From positions 496,001 to 560,000 of the forward strand of contig PGZF01000002.1 in NCBI GenBank assembly GCA_002840125.1: a DNA stretch of 64,000 bases, in the 5' to 3' direction. Position 1 is the stretch's first letter; every line of letters begins with the position of its first letter. Shown piece after piece: positions 55,738-62,319 of this stretch. The stretch is from Gammaproteobacteria bacterium HGW-Gammaproteobacteria-15 (GTDB lineage Bacteria; Pseudomonadota; Gammaproteobacteria; Enterobacterales; Alteromonadaceae). Position numbers and translations under genes: made by a program. Below the pieces are notes generated by a model that worked only from the letters and a program-made list of their open reading frames with translations, had not been told where the DNA came from and searched no databases.

Positions 55738-56331
55738 ATGAAAAGGCTATTTCCACTATCACTGTTATTTTTTTCGAGTTTTTTATCTGCGAAGTCTCTA
55801 TTGATTAACTCTGAACACAATATAGCGGAAGGGAATGTTGAAACCAGACCTATACAAATTGAGTGCAAGAAAGATTGCTACTTAACAACGCATCTCGTTT
55901 CAAAGAAATTTGCTGAAAACTCCAAATGGAACTCTTCCGCGATGTATGTTTTATCTGACTTTGCAGGAAATAAAGGTATCCGGTATGGCGTTAAACTAAA
56001 TGCAAAGTCAAATGAACCTGAAGTGGTTGTCGATTATTTTGATGAAGAAAAACAGACGCAAATGCAGGTATTGGCGACGTCGAAAATTGGAGACTGGGAA
56101 GGTTTTAAACTTTCTTGGAGTGAAGAGTCTTTTTCTGTTTCTTTAATAAGGCCAAAAAAGTTCGAAGGTTATAGCGTGCTGAGCGATACGGGATTAAACC
56201 ATACCGACAAATTGTTTTTCGTTCCGGAAAAACTTAACTATATGTTCATTGGGGTCAATGTTGTTCAGTATCTTGATATTGGCGACCAGAATGTAAATCA
56301 GAAGTGGTTAAAAATTGCTGAAGACAACTAA
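55738..56331 (+). CDS. Cassette gene 1: exported protein, unknown function
   Basis: 197-residue protein with a signal peptide (about 1-18, FFSSFLSA-KS). The mature part is beta-rich with two cysteines (IECKKDCYLTTHL); no family is recognised. AAGGAG precedes the ATG at 55738. It ends inside the next attC site (its stop codon is within R''), a hallmark of integron cassettes. Base composition looks more AT-rich than the surrounding chromosome. Confidence 0.65.
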   Translation: MKRLFPLSLLFFSSFLSAKSLLINSEHNIAEGNVETRPIQIECKKDCYLTTHLVSKKFAENSKWNSSAMYVLSDFAGNKGIRYGVKLNAKSNEPEVVVDYFDEEKQTQMQVLATSKIGDWEGFKLSWSEESFSVSLIRPKKFEGYSVLSDTGLNHTDKLFFVPEKLNYMFIGVNVVQYLDIGDQNVNQKWLKIAEDN

Positions 56332-56403
56332 CAATCGCCATCAAAACGCCGCTTCGCGGCTCGACTCGCAACACGTTGCTCGCGTTTGTGGCGGGCGTTA
56401 TAC
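56326..56403 (+). repeat. attC recombination site A
   Basis: 78 bp. R'' is AACTAAC and the 3' core is GTTATAC. Arms ATCGCCATCAAAACGC and GCGTTTGTGGCG pair over most of their length. The centre holds a strong GCCGCTTCGCGGC palindrome. The 3' part (GGCGGGCGTTATAC) resembles Vibrio-type repeats. Confirmed by the next site: its R'' is the exact complement of this core. Confidence 0.88.
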
Positions 56404-56416
56404 AGGTGGGTGACAT

Positions 56417-56875
56417 TTGAATTTGCCTGAAGCTCTGGGAATTACAAATTTTCAGATTGTAGGTGATGACGCTGCACTTTTGATTGCTCAAAAATGGTTA
56501 TCGGTCTTTTGCAATCATAGAACGTCATTTCACGGTATTCGAGTTGGAAAATCTTATTTATGGGACGAGATCCACAGTGACTGGCAAAATCAGGAAGCGG
56601 TTGCAAAATACGAAGAACATTTTGCGCCAAGTTACTATCTAATGCCGGATAGTTTTGGGGAATTCAAAAAGGAAATTTTTGTTACCAAAACAAAGCCATC
56701 AGGCAATTTTAAATTGTTGGATTTTCATGTGTTCCCCAAAAATTTTGCATGGTCAATGGCGTTTACACATGAAGACGGTTGGATTGGGCCAAAGTTTTTT
56801 AAACACGATAACTACTTGCAGCTAAATAAAAACAATATAAAGACATGTAATGAAATATCACGCTCGCAAGTATAA
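56417..56875 (+). CDS. Cassette gene 2: unknown soluble protein
   Basis: 152-residue soluble protein of no firmly recognised family. Aromatic-rich segments HVFPKNFAWSMAFTHEDGWIGPKF and SYLWDEIHSDW are reminiscent of small uncharacterised families found in contact-dependent immunity or cassette genes, but no assignment is safe. Starts at TTG 13 bases after the attC core with AGGTGGGTGA as ribosome site, and its stop codon lies in the R'' box of the next attC. Confidence 0.6.
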   Translation: MNLPEALGITNFQIVGDDAALLIAQKWLSVFCNHRTSFHGIRVGKSYLWDEIHSDWQNQEAVAKYEEHFAPSYYLMPDSFGEFKKEIFVTKTKPSGNFKLLDFHVFPKNFAWSMAFTHEDGWIGPKFFKHDNYLQLNKNNIKTCNEISRSQV

Positions 56876-56938
56876 CAATCCTCGTCATTCGTGGCCTGCG
56901 ACGCTCACAAGCTCGCATGCCTACGAGGGGCGTTAGCA
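56870..56938 (+). repeat. attC recombination site B
   Basis: 69 bp. R'' GTATAAC is the exact complement of the previous core GTTATAC, as expected for the two ends of one cassette. The 3' core is GTTAGCA(C). Arms CCTCGT/ACGAGG and GGCCTGCGA/TCGCATGCC pair with one mismatch. Confidence 0.92.
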
Positions 56939-56961
56939 CTGTTGGTCACTAAGGAGAAGAA

Positions 56962-57276
56962 ATGAAATCAATCTTAGTTGTTTTGAGCTTGGGCTTATTG
57001 ACGGCCTGTGCTACAGGATATCAAGCTCATACTTGGTCAGGCGGTTATAAAGATTCAAAGTTAGGTGATGACCATTATCTCGTTGAGTATTATGGCAATG
57101 GCACAACGTCGCCTGCTACCGTGGAACAGTTCTGGGCTAAGCGTGCATCTGAGCTTTGTCCAGCTGGTTTTGAAGCAGTTAACAATAATACAGGCGCTAC
57201 TGATGGCGGTATTTTTATTGGTGGTGCTGTGTCTATCGACCATCCATGGAAAAAAGCAAAAATCAAATGCAAGTAG
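56962..57276 (+). CDS. Cassette gene 3: small lipoprotein
   Basis: 104-residue lipoprotein with lipobox LLTAC (Cys about 16). The mature part GGYKDSKLGDDHYLVEYYGNGTTSPATVEQFWAKRASELCPAGFEAV resembles the CC0125/CC1285 group of small bacterial lipoproteins (pattern GY.D..L....Y.V.F.GNG..S). Function unknown. AAGGAG ribosome site 10 bases before ATG; follows the attC B core by about 24 bases. Confidence 0.7.
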   Translation: MKSILVVLSLGLLTACATGYQAHTWSGGYKDSKLGDDHYLVEYYGNGTTSPATVEQFWAKRASELCPAGFEAVNNNTGATDGGIFIGGAVSIDHPWKKAKIKCK

Positions 57277-57594
57277 TCGGTGCTAACACATATGAGTCTT
57301 CTCGGAGGCAATAAGTAAAACCGCTCTTCTGACCGCGTTAGCGGCCAGGCTGTTGTCCATCAGCAAGATAGACTGCTTTATTTGCCATCATGGTTGCCAG
57401 GCGATAGCTTGGAACGCACACATAAAGAGCGACGCGTGAAAATTAGTTCCACAATAGTACGAATGTTGAGTAGTATAAAATTTCCTTTGGCCTTCTCTTT
57501 TTGGGGTTCGTCGCCTTCCAGCTTAGCCAATCTGGCTGGACTGGACAGAAGGCTCAATCAGTATCAATGCAATTAAAGGGATGGTTTTTCTGAC
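57277..57594. other. 318-bp stretch between cassette genes 3 and 4
   Basis: Contains site C (57280-57343) and then about 250 bp with no convincing gene. A palindrome CCGC-GTTA-GCGG (57333-57344) straddles the core of site C. A short open frame at 57382-57576 lacks a ribosome site and is probably not a gene; it may be a decayed cassette. Confidence 0.4.
57280..57343 (+). repeat. attC-like site C (5' half firm, 3' half uncertain)
   Basis: R'' GTGCTAAC is the exact complement of the attC B core GTTAGCAC, so the cassette 3 boundary is real. A candidate 3' core GTTAGCG lies at 57337. Its first 43 bp (57284-57326) recur at 57973-58015 with 38 of 43 identities. Inner arms are not clearly paired, so the site may be degenerate. 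Confidence 0.6.
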
Positions 57595-57975
57595 ATGAAA
57601 GTTTTCGATCTAAAAGCATATGAAGAGAAAATTGATAGGATCATAGCTCAATCGTTTTCGGCTTCACTTATGTCTAATGCCAAGTGGCGTAAGCTATTTT
57701 CTGAAATATCAAAAAGTGGTTTTGCGAAACCAAGTATGAAGTTAAAGCGTGTTAGTCGAGAAGATGCATACAATACCTATCGTCCCGAGCTGGAAGATAT
57801 TGAAGAGCTTTGGGTAGCTGAAGGTAAAAATGACTGTAATTATTTTTACAAAGAAATTGAGTGGGTTGAATTATTCGGATCCTCCTCTGAAATCAATAGT
57901 GTGCTAGCTAAAATTGGCCAATTTAAATGCTTTGATACTGAGCTTGGTGTTTTAGTATATGGCCACGAAATATAA
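57595..57975 (+). CDS. Cassette gene 4: DUF6678-like unknown protein
   Basis: 126-residue soluble protein. The LMSNAKWRKLFSEISKSG block and YFYKEIEWVELFGSS recall DUF6678-type small proteins (NxxKWRxLF near the N-terminus, IEWVEI near the middle), a tentative match from memory. AAAGGGA lies upstream of the ATG. Its stop codon abuts the TAAC of repeat D. Confidence 0.55.
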   Translation: MKVFDLKAYEEKIDRIIAQSFSASLMSNAKWRKLFSEISKSGFAKPSMKLKRVSREDAYNTYRPELEDIEELWVAEGKNDCNYFYKEIEWVELFGSSSEINSVLAKIGQFKCFDTELGVLVYGHEI

Positions 57976-58055
57976 CACATATGAGCCTTCCCGGAGTCAA
58001 CAGGTAAAACCGCTCACTTCGTTCGTTGGAGCAGGCTAAAGCCTGCGCCTTAGCT
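57973..58055 (+). repeat. attC-like site D
   Basis: Starts TATAAC ACATATGAG directly at the stop of gene 4; first 43 bp match site C (38 of 43). A second part holds AGGCT-AAAGCCT palindromic sequence and ends near GCCTTAGCTT, which departs from the GTT core (CTT). A decayed or variant attC. Confidence 0.5.
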
Positions 58056-58084
58056 TAATCTTTAGCATCAGGGAAATAAAATCT

Positions 58085-58573
58085 TTGCCAACAATCAGCG
58101 AGATAAAAGAAGAAGCGTTTAAGTTCAGAGGACTGCTTGAGAAGTGTGATAAATCGAATACGAGACTTGTAATTGATTGTTTTCCAATTATGAGTTGTAA
58201 ATTATCCGCAATGCTTTTGTCTTATCATTTTATTGAATTATGGCCAGATATCGAAGTTCAGGGGGTTAGTGCCGTCACTGGCGGGAACGATCAAATAACG
58301 CACTATTGGCTCGAAATTGATGAAGTTGTAATTGATATAACCGTGGACCAATATAACCTGATAAAGGGTAGTGATCTAAACAAAGAAATTATTAAAAATC
58401 GTCCCTTTGAGGCAGTTCACGTTTCTAATAAAAACGAAAGCTATCTTTATAAATTGTTTAGAGTTAGAGAACGCGAGTCTCTTATCTACGGTTTTCCTGC
58501 AATTGGCGAAGATTTTATTGATGATATGGTGCTTGGCTACAATCAGCTGCTGAATCATGCAGCATATACATAA
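58085..58573 (+). CDS. Cassette gene 5: possible papain-fold (C-H-D) protein
   Basis: 162-residue soluble protein. Spacing of Cys38 (FPIMSCKLSAMLLSYHF), His73 (NDQITHYWLEID) and Asp84 (VVIDITVDQY) matches the Cys-His-Asp order of small transglutaminase/papain-like proteins, and the HYWLEI..VVIDIT.DQ motif is common in small mobile genes. Enzyme activity is not proven. Starts at TTG 29 bases after site D with CAGGGA upstream; no ATG alternative nearby. Confidence 0.55.
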   Translation: MPTISEIKEEAFKFRGLLEKCDKSNTRLVIDCFPIMSCKLSAMLLSYHFIELWPDIEVQGVSAVTGGNDQITHYWLEIDEVVIDITVDQYNLIKGSDLNKEIIKNRPFEAVHVSNKNESYLYKLFRVRERESLIYGFPAIGEDFIDDMVLGYNQLLNHAAYT

Positions 58574-58863
58574 CCCAATTTCTAACTTTTATGGGTAATA
58601 ATAAATTTTGACTTTTTAAAAATTGACCCGTGATCCTGCGCAGTCAGCGCCGAAAGTCATAATAACCCTGGCGCTAAATAAGATGGCTCTGGGACTATTC
58701 ATAAGCCTCAATGATGTTGTATGGATAAGAAGCCGCTTTCACTGCCCATTACCGTTAATATCCTTTTTTATTGCTTGTTGATTTTTTTTTACAAGTTGCT
58801 ATAACCTTACATGGTTTTACTGAAGTTTAAAATTCTGGATTATATTTTTATTAAAGAGGATTT
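58574..58863. other. AT-rich intergenic region, right edge of cassette array
   Basis: About 290 bp. A short near-palindrome TAACCCA ... TGGGTAA follows gene 5 (58573-58600) and GCGCC/GGCGC arms lie near 58647-58675. No attC core seen; presumably the array ends here and the promoter of the next gene begins. Confidence 0.4.
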
Positions 58864-59232
58864 ATGGAAGAAAAAGTATTTTTCAATCAAGGTAATGTGA
58901 CGGTGAGCAATAGTCGCTTTATTGTAAACGGGCAAACATATGCGATGAGTAATGTAACCTCAGTAAAATCTGGGGAAATAGCGCCAAACCATGGCGCTGC
59001 TGTTATATTGGGGTTCATAGGTCTAGCATGTTTATTGGGTAGTGGAGGGATGTTCTTTTTTGGGTTGCTATTAATTGGGTTAGCAATTTATATGTTTATG
59101 AAAAACAAACCGACTTATTCAGTTATCCTAAATACTGCATCTGGTGAAAATCAGGCTTTAACCAGCACTGATAAGCAATATATAGTACAAGTGATCAACT
59201 CATTAAATGAGTCCATTGTTAATCGTGGCTAA
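58864..59232 (+). CDS. DUF6232 membrane protein
   Basis: 122-residue protein: N-terminal soluble part (FNQGNVTVSNSRFIVNGQTYAMSNVTSV), two adjacent hydrophobic helices (about 38-80), and a C-terminal soluble part with SVILNTASGENQALTSTDKQYIVQVINSL. This layout and the wording of the first block fit DUF6232. Function unknown. AAAGAGGA ribosome site. No attC behind it, so it is probably chromosomal. Confidence 0.7.
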   Translation: MEEKVFFNQGNVTVSNSRFIVNGQTYAMSNVTSVKSGEIAPNHGAAVILGFIGLACLLGSGGMFFFGLLLIGLAIYMFMKNKPTYSVILNTASGENQALTSTDKQYIVQVINSLNESIVNRG

Positions 59233-59274
59233 TTAGCGAAATTAAATATAACAAAATTTAGTAATGCTTGCCGG

Positions 59275-60279
59275 CTATAAACCGGCTTGCTCCAGTAAGG
59301 TTGCCATATGCTGCAGTGCTGTTAAGCCCTGAATATCGGTAGCCTGCAGTGGCACTTTGTAACGCGGCAGTTTGGCAAAATCGTGCTCTATCTGGGCTAA
59401 ATGCACTTTTTCCTGCGCACGTCGGGCGGCGAGGAAGTCGCCATCGGCGTTGTCGGGTAATATGCGGTTTACTACCAAACCTGCCAGCGGCAGTTTTTCC
59501 TGCAATAAGCTTTGTACTGCGCGGCCGGTTTCAAGTATTGGCAGTTTTTCTGGCGTTAATACAAACAGCAGGGCAGTGCGGCTGCTGTCGGTTAACACTT
59601 CGCGGGTACGTTGCAACAAGCGCTGGCGGGCCAGTAAGGCTTCGGTAATGGCTTTATTGCGTGCATCCATACCATCGGTAGCGTTTTGATTAGGATCAGC
59701 CAGCGGGTTGTCGACATCGCGCCCGGCTTTGGGCGTTAAGTGGCCCAGTACGTCACCGAGTTTTTCTGAGCGCTTATTGGCATTCAGCAGGCCCTGCGTC
59801 CAGGCTGCCATGGCTTCGGGTAAGCTTAATAGCCGCAGGGTATGGCCGGTAGGGGCGGTATCGAAAATCACTAAGTCGTAGTCTTTTAACCCAAGTTCAA
59901 TCACGTTAGCAATGCGTTCAAGCATCGCCGCTTCCTGCGCACCGGGAGATTGGCGGGTTAAACGCATCTGCCGTTCAATTTCGCTGTACATTTCGGGCCG
60001 GGTAAAGCGCTTTAACTGGGCGGTAACTTTGGCCAGATGTTGCTCTACCTCGCGGTCCGGGTCTAGTTCTAAACCGTCTAAATCAGGGGCTAACCGGGTA
60101 ATATTGTCGCCAATTTCACGGTCAAAAGCATCGGCCAGGCTGTGTGCCGGATCGGTGGAAACCAGCAAAACCTTTTTGCCGCGCTGGCTTGCCAGCACTG
60201 CCATTGCCGAGGAGGTCGTGGTTTTACCCACACCGCCTTTGCCACCAAACAGCAGCACACGTTTGTCGGTTAACAACAT
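59275..60279 (-). CDS. ArsA/Get3-family ATPase
   Basis: 334-residue soluble ATPase with a single nucleotide-binding domain: deviant Walker A FGGKGGVGKTTTSSAMAV (signature lysine at about 14), switch I VSTDPAHSLADAF, switch II DTAPTGHTLRLLSLP. Single-domain ArsA-like proteins resemble Get3, which carries tail-anchored proteins. No arsenite genes are nearby. Instead it overlaps a cory-CC-star gene and cstA. The short C-terminal half lacks an obvious methionine-rich groove. Confidence 0.88.
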   Translation of the reverse strand: MLLTDKRVLLFGGKGGVGKTTTSSAMAVLASQRGKKVLLVSTDPAHSLADAFDREIGDNITRLAPDLDGLELDPDREVEQHLAKVTAQLKRFTRPEMYSEIERQMRLTRQSPGAQEAAMLERIANVIELGLKDYDLVIFDTAPTGHTLRLLSLPEAMAAWTQGLLNANKRSEKLGDVLGHLTPKAGRDVDNPLADPNQNATDGMDARNKAITEALLARQRLLQRTREVLTDSSRTALLFVLTPEKLPILETGRAVQSLLQEKLPLAGLVVNRILPDNADGDFLAARRAQEKVHLAQIEHDFAKLPRYKVPLQATDIQGLTALQHMATLLEQAGL

Positions 60280-60542
60280 TTGAAATTATCCAGTGGCGAA
60301 TGCTCCATGCCCATACGGGTATGCCAGTCATGGAAGCGTTCCATTAATAAAGGTTGTAACTCAAGGGTGTAGTAACTGGCGGGGTTGGACACGCCCATCA
60401 TTTCAGAGAATATCAGCAGCATAAACAGGTCGTCCTGTTCACGCCTTGCGCGCGCTATCGCACTGCGATAGGGCGCATTGTAGGCTTCTTCTGCGTAAAA
60501 ACTGGCCTGGCGGAACCAGGCCTTAAATTTGTCTAAACTCAT
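60270..60542 (-). CDS. Cory-CC-star protein
   Basis: 90-residue protein that ends in a Cys-Cys pair (DNFKCC), with SFYAEEAYNAPYRSAIARARREQDDLFMLLIFSEMMGVSNPASYYTLELQP. This matches the cory-CC-star family, small proteins known from their terminal CC and their place beside CstA-type genes. Function unknown; the CC end could bind metal, be lipidated, or be handed to the ArsA-like ATPase (inference). Overlaps cstA by 4 bp and the ATPase by 10 bp. Confidence 0.85.
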   Translation of the reverse strand: MSLDKFKAWFRQASFYAEEAYNAPYRSAIARARREQDDLFMLLIFSEMMGVSNPASYYTLELQPLLMERFHDWHTRMGMEHSPLDNFKCC

Positions 60543-62224
60543 GCTTCGTCAGCAGCGGGGTTAGCTTTATTGGCTTTAAGTTGTTTGGTTAATGCCGAGC
60601 TACATTCCAGTGATACCAGAATGGCTGCTACCAGTACAATTAAGTCCATGGTGAACAGGAACCAGTCGCCTTTGTCGTAGAAGCTTTTAAGCTGAATAAG
60701 CAGACCCAGCGTGGTCATGATCAGCAGAAAAATTAACGGTGCCAGTGTGTACCACATTGGCCGGCGCAATTTAACCAGCATAACGGTGATAACCAGTAAG
60801 GTTAAGCCAGCCAGTAACTGGTTAGTGGTACCAAACAGTGGCCATATCAACATACCGCCCGAACCGTCGCCACCGGCACCAAATGCCAGCAGTAAACATG
60901 AACCTACCGCTAATAGCGTGGCAGGAGCCGCTTTTTGCATCCAGCCAATGTTATAAATACTGCCCCATTCCTGGAAGATATAACGTTGTAAACGTAAACC
61001 GGTGTCCATAGTAGTACCGGCAAATAATACGACCATTACCGTTAACAGCGTTTGCGACAGCACAGTGTCTAAACCGATACCGGCTTGCAGAATATTCGCA
61101 CCACCGGTAATAAAGGCCGATACACCACCCTGGCCAAAGCTGTGGTAAATAGATTGCCAGTCGGCCAGCGTAGCAAAACCGGCAGTGGCGGCAATAATTG
61201 CGGCTAACGCTAATGAGCCTTCGCCTACGGCACCAAAGTAACCAACAAAGCGCACATCGGGTTCTTTATCCAGTTGCTTAGAAGTTGTACCGCTGGATAC
61301 CAGGCCGTGGAAGCCCGAGATAGCGCCACAGGCAATGGTAACAAACAGCAGCGGAATAAGAGATGGGGTGCCTTCCGGAACATCAGTATTAAAGGCTGGT
61401 GCTACTACATCCGGGCCGGAAATAATTACTGCGCCGTATAACAGAATTAAGCCAATAAACAGCTGAATACCGTTGATGTAGTCACGTGGTTGCAGCAGCA
61501 TCCAAACCGGCAGTAAGGATGCAATAGCGGCATAGACAAACAGCATAATGATCCAGGTTTGGTTGTCGCTCAGCGGCCCAACCATTTCCGGTAATGATAA
61601 TGGCAGGGTAGGGCCAATGTAGATCATGCCGTACAGCGCAACCACACCGACGATAGTCACCAGCAGCAGGCTCATATTTTTACGGTAAATCAGCTGGCCG
61701 ATAATCAGTGCAACGACAATAGCGCCCCACACCGGGATAGTGGCACTTGGGAACCTAATTAGCTGGCCGGCGATAACCACGGCAAAAACGGCGTTAACCA
61801 TCAGCAATACTAAGAAGATAACAATCATAAAGATACTACGGGCGCGGTTACCAACGATATCACCGGTTAAGGCACCGATAGATTTTGCTTTGTTGCGGCT
61901 GCTGGCCCAGATAGCGCCGGCGTCATGCACACCAGCAAAGAAAATAGTACCAAATACTACCCATAAAAACGCGGGTACCCAGCCCCAGATCACGGCAATA
62001 GCCGGGCCGATAATAGGCGCTGCACCGGCGACAGAAGTAAAGTGGTGGCCCCAAAGGATATATTTGTTAGTAGGAACGTAATCTACGCCGTCTTGCATTT
62101 CATGGGCGGGAGTACGAAAGTTCGGGTCAACTTTAAAGATCTTTTCGCAAATAAATTTGGAGTAGACGAAGTAACCAAGCGCCATGGCGCCAAGCCCCAT
62201 CAACATCAGAAAAATGGCATTCAT
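60539..62224 (-). CDS. cstA: Carbon starvation protein A (CstA family)
   Basis: 561-residue inner-membrane protein with about 15 helices. The family blocks FRTPAHEMQDGVDYVPTNKYILWGHHFTSVAGAAPIIGPAIAVIWGW and PSLIPLLFVTIACGAISGFHGLVSSGTTSKQ are clear. E. coli CstA (701 residues) and BtsT take up peptides or pyruvate; this shorter form lacks their C-terminal extension. AGAGG before the ATG. First gene of a three-gene overlapping unit with cory-CC-star and the ArsA-like ATPase. Confidence 0.93.
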   Translation of the reverse strand: MNAIFLMLMGLGAMALGYFVYSKFICEKIFKVDPNFRTPAHEMQDGVDYVPTNKYILWGHHFTSVAGAAPIIGPAIAVIWGWVPAFLWVVFGTIFFAGVHDAGAIWASSRNKAKSIGALTGDIVGNRARSIFMIVIFLVLLMVNAVFAVVIAGQLIRFPSATIPVWGAIVVALIIGQLIYRKNMSLLLVTIVGVVALYGMIYIGPTLPLSLPEMVGPLSDNQTWIIMLFVYAAIASLLPVWMLLQPRDYINGIQLFIGLILLYGAVIISGPDVVAPAFNTDVPEGTPSLIPLLFVTIACGAISGFHGLVSSGTTSKQLDKEPDVRFVGYFGAVGEGSLALAAIIAATAGFATLADWQSIYHSFGQGGVSAFITGGANILQAGIGLDTVLSQTLLTVMVVLFAGTTMDTGLRLQRYIFQEWGSIYNIGWMQKAAPATLLAVGSCLLLAFGAGGDGSGGMLIWPLFGTTNQLLAGLTLLVITVMLVKLRRPMWYTLAPLIFLLIMTTLGLLIQLKSFYDKGDWFLFTMDLIVLVAAILVSLECSSALTKQLKANKANPAADEA

Positions 62225-62319
62225 CTTTTAGCCTCTGTAGGTATTGATATAATTATGGTTAGGGTCAGCTCAGCATAGTACAAAAATGTTAACAGGGAAG
62301 GTATTAGACTAAAGTCGGG

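Noticed and set aside
57382-57576. 64-codon open frame between cassette genes 3 and 4.
   Set aside because: No ribosome site and no recognisable protein; probably decayed cassette DNA.
59275-60279. Arsenite efflux function for the ArsA-like ATPase.
   Set aside because: Single ATPase domain, no arsB/arsD/arsR nearby, and coupling to cstA/cory-CC-star instead.
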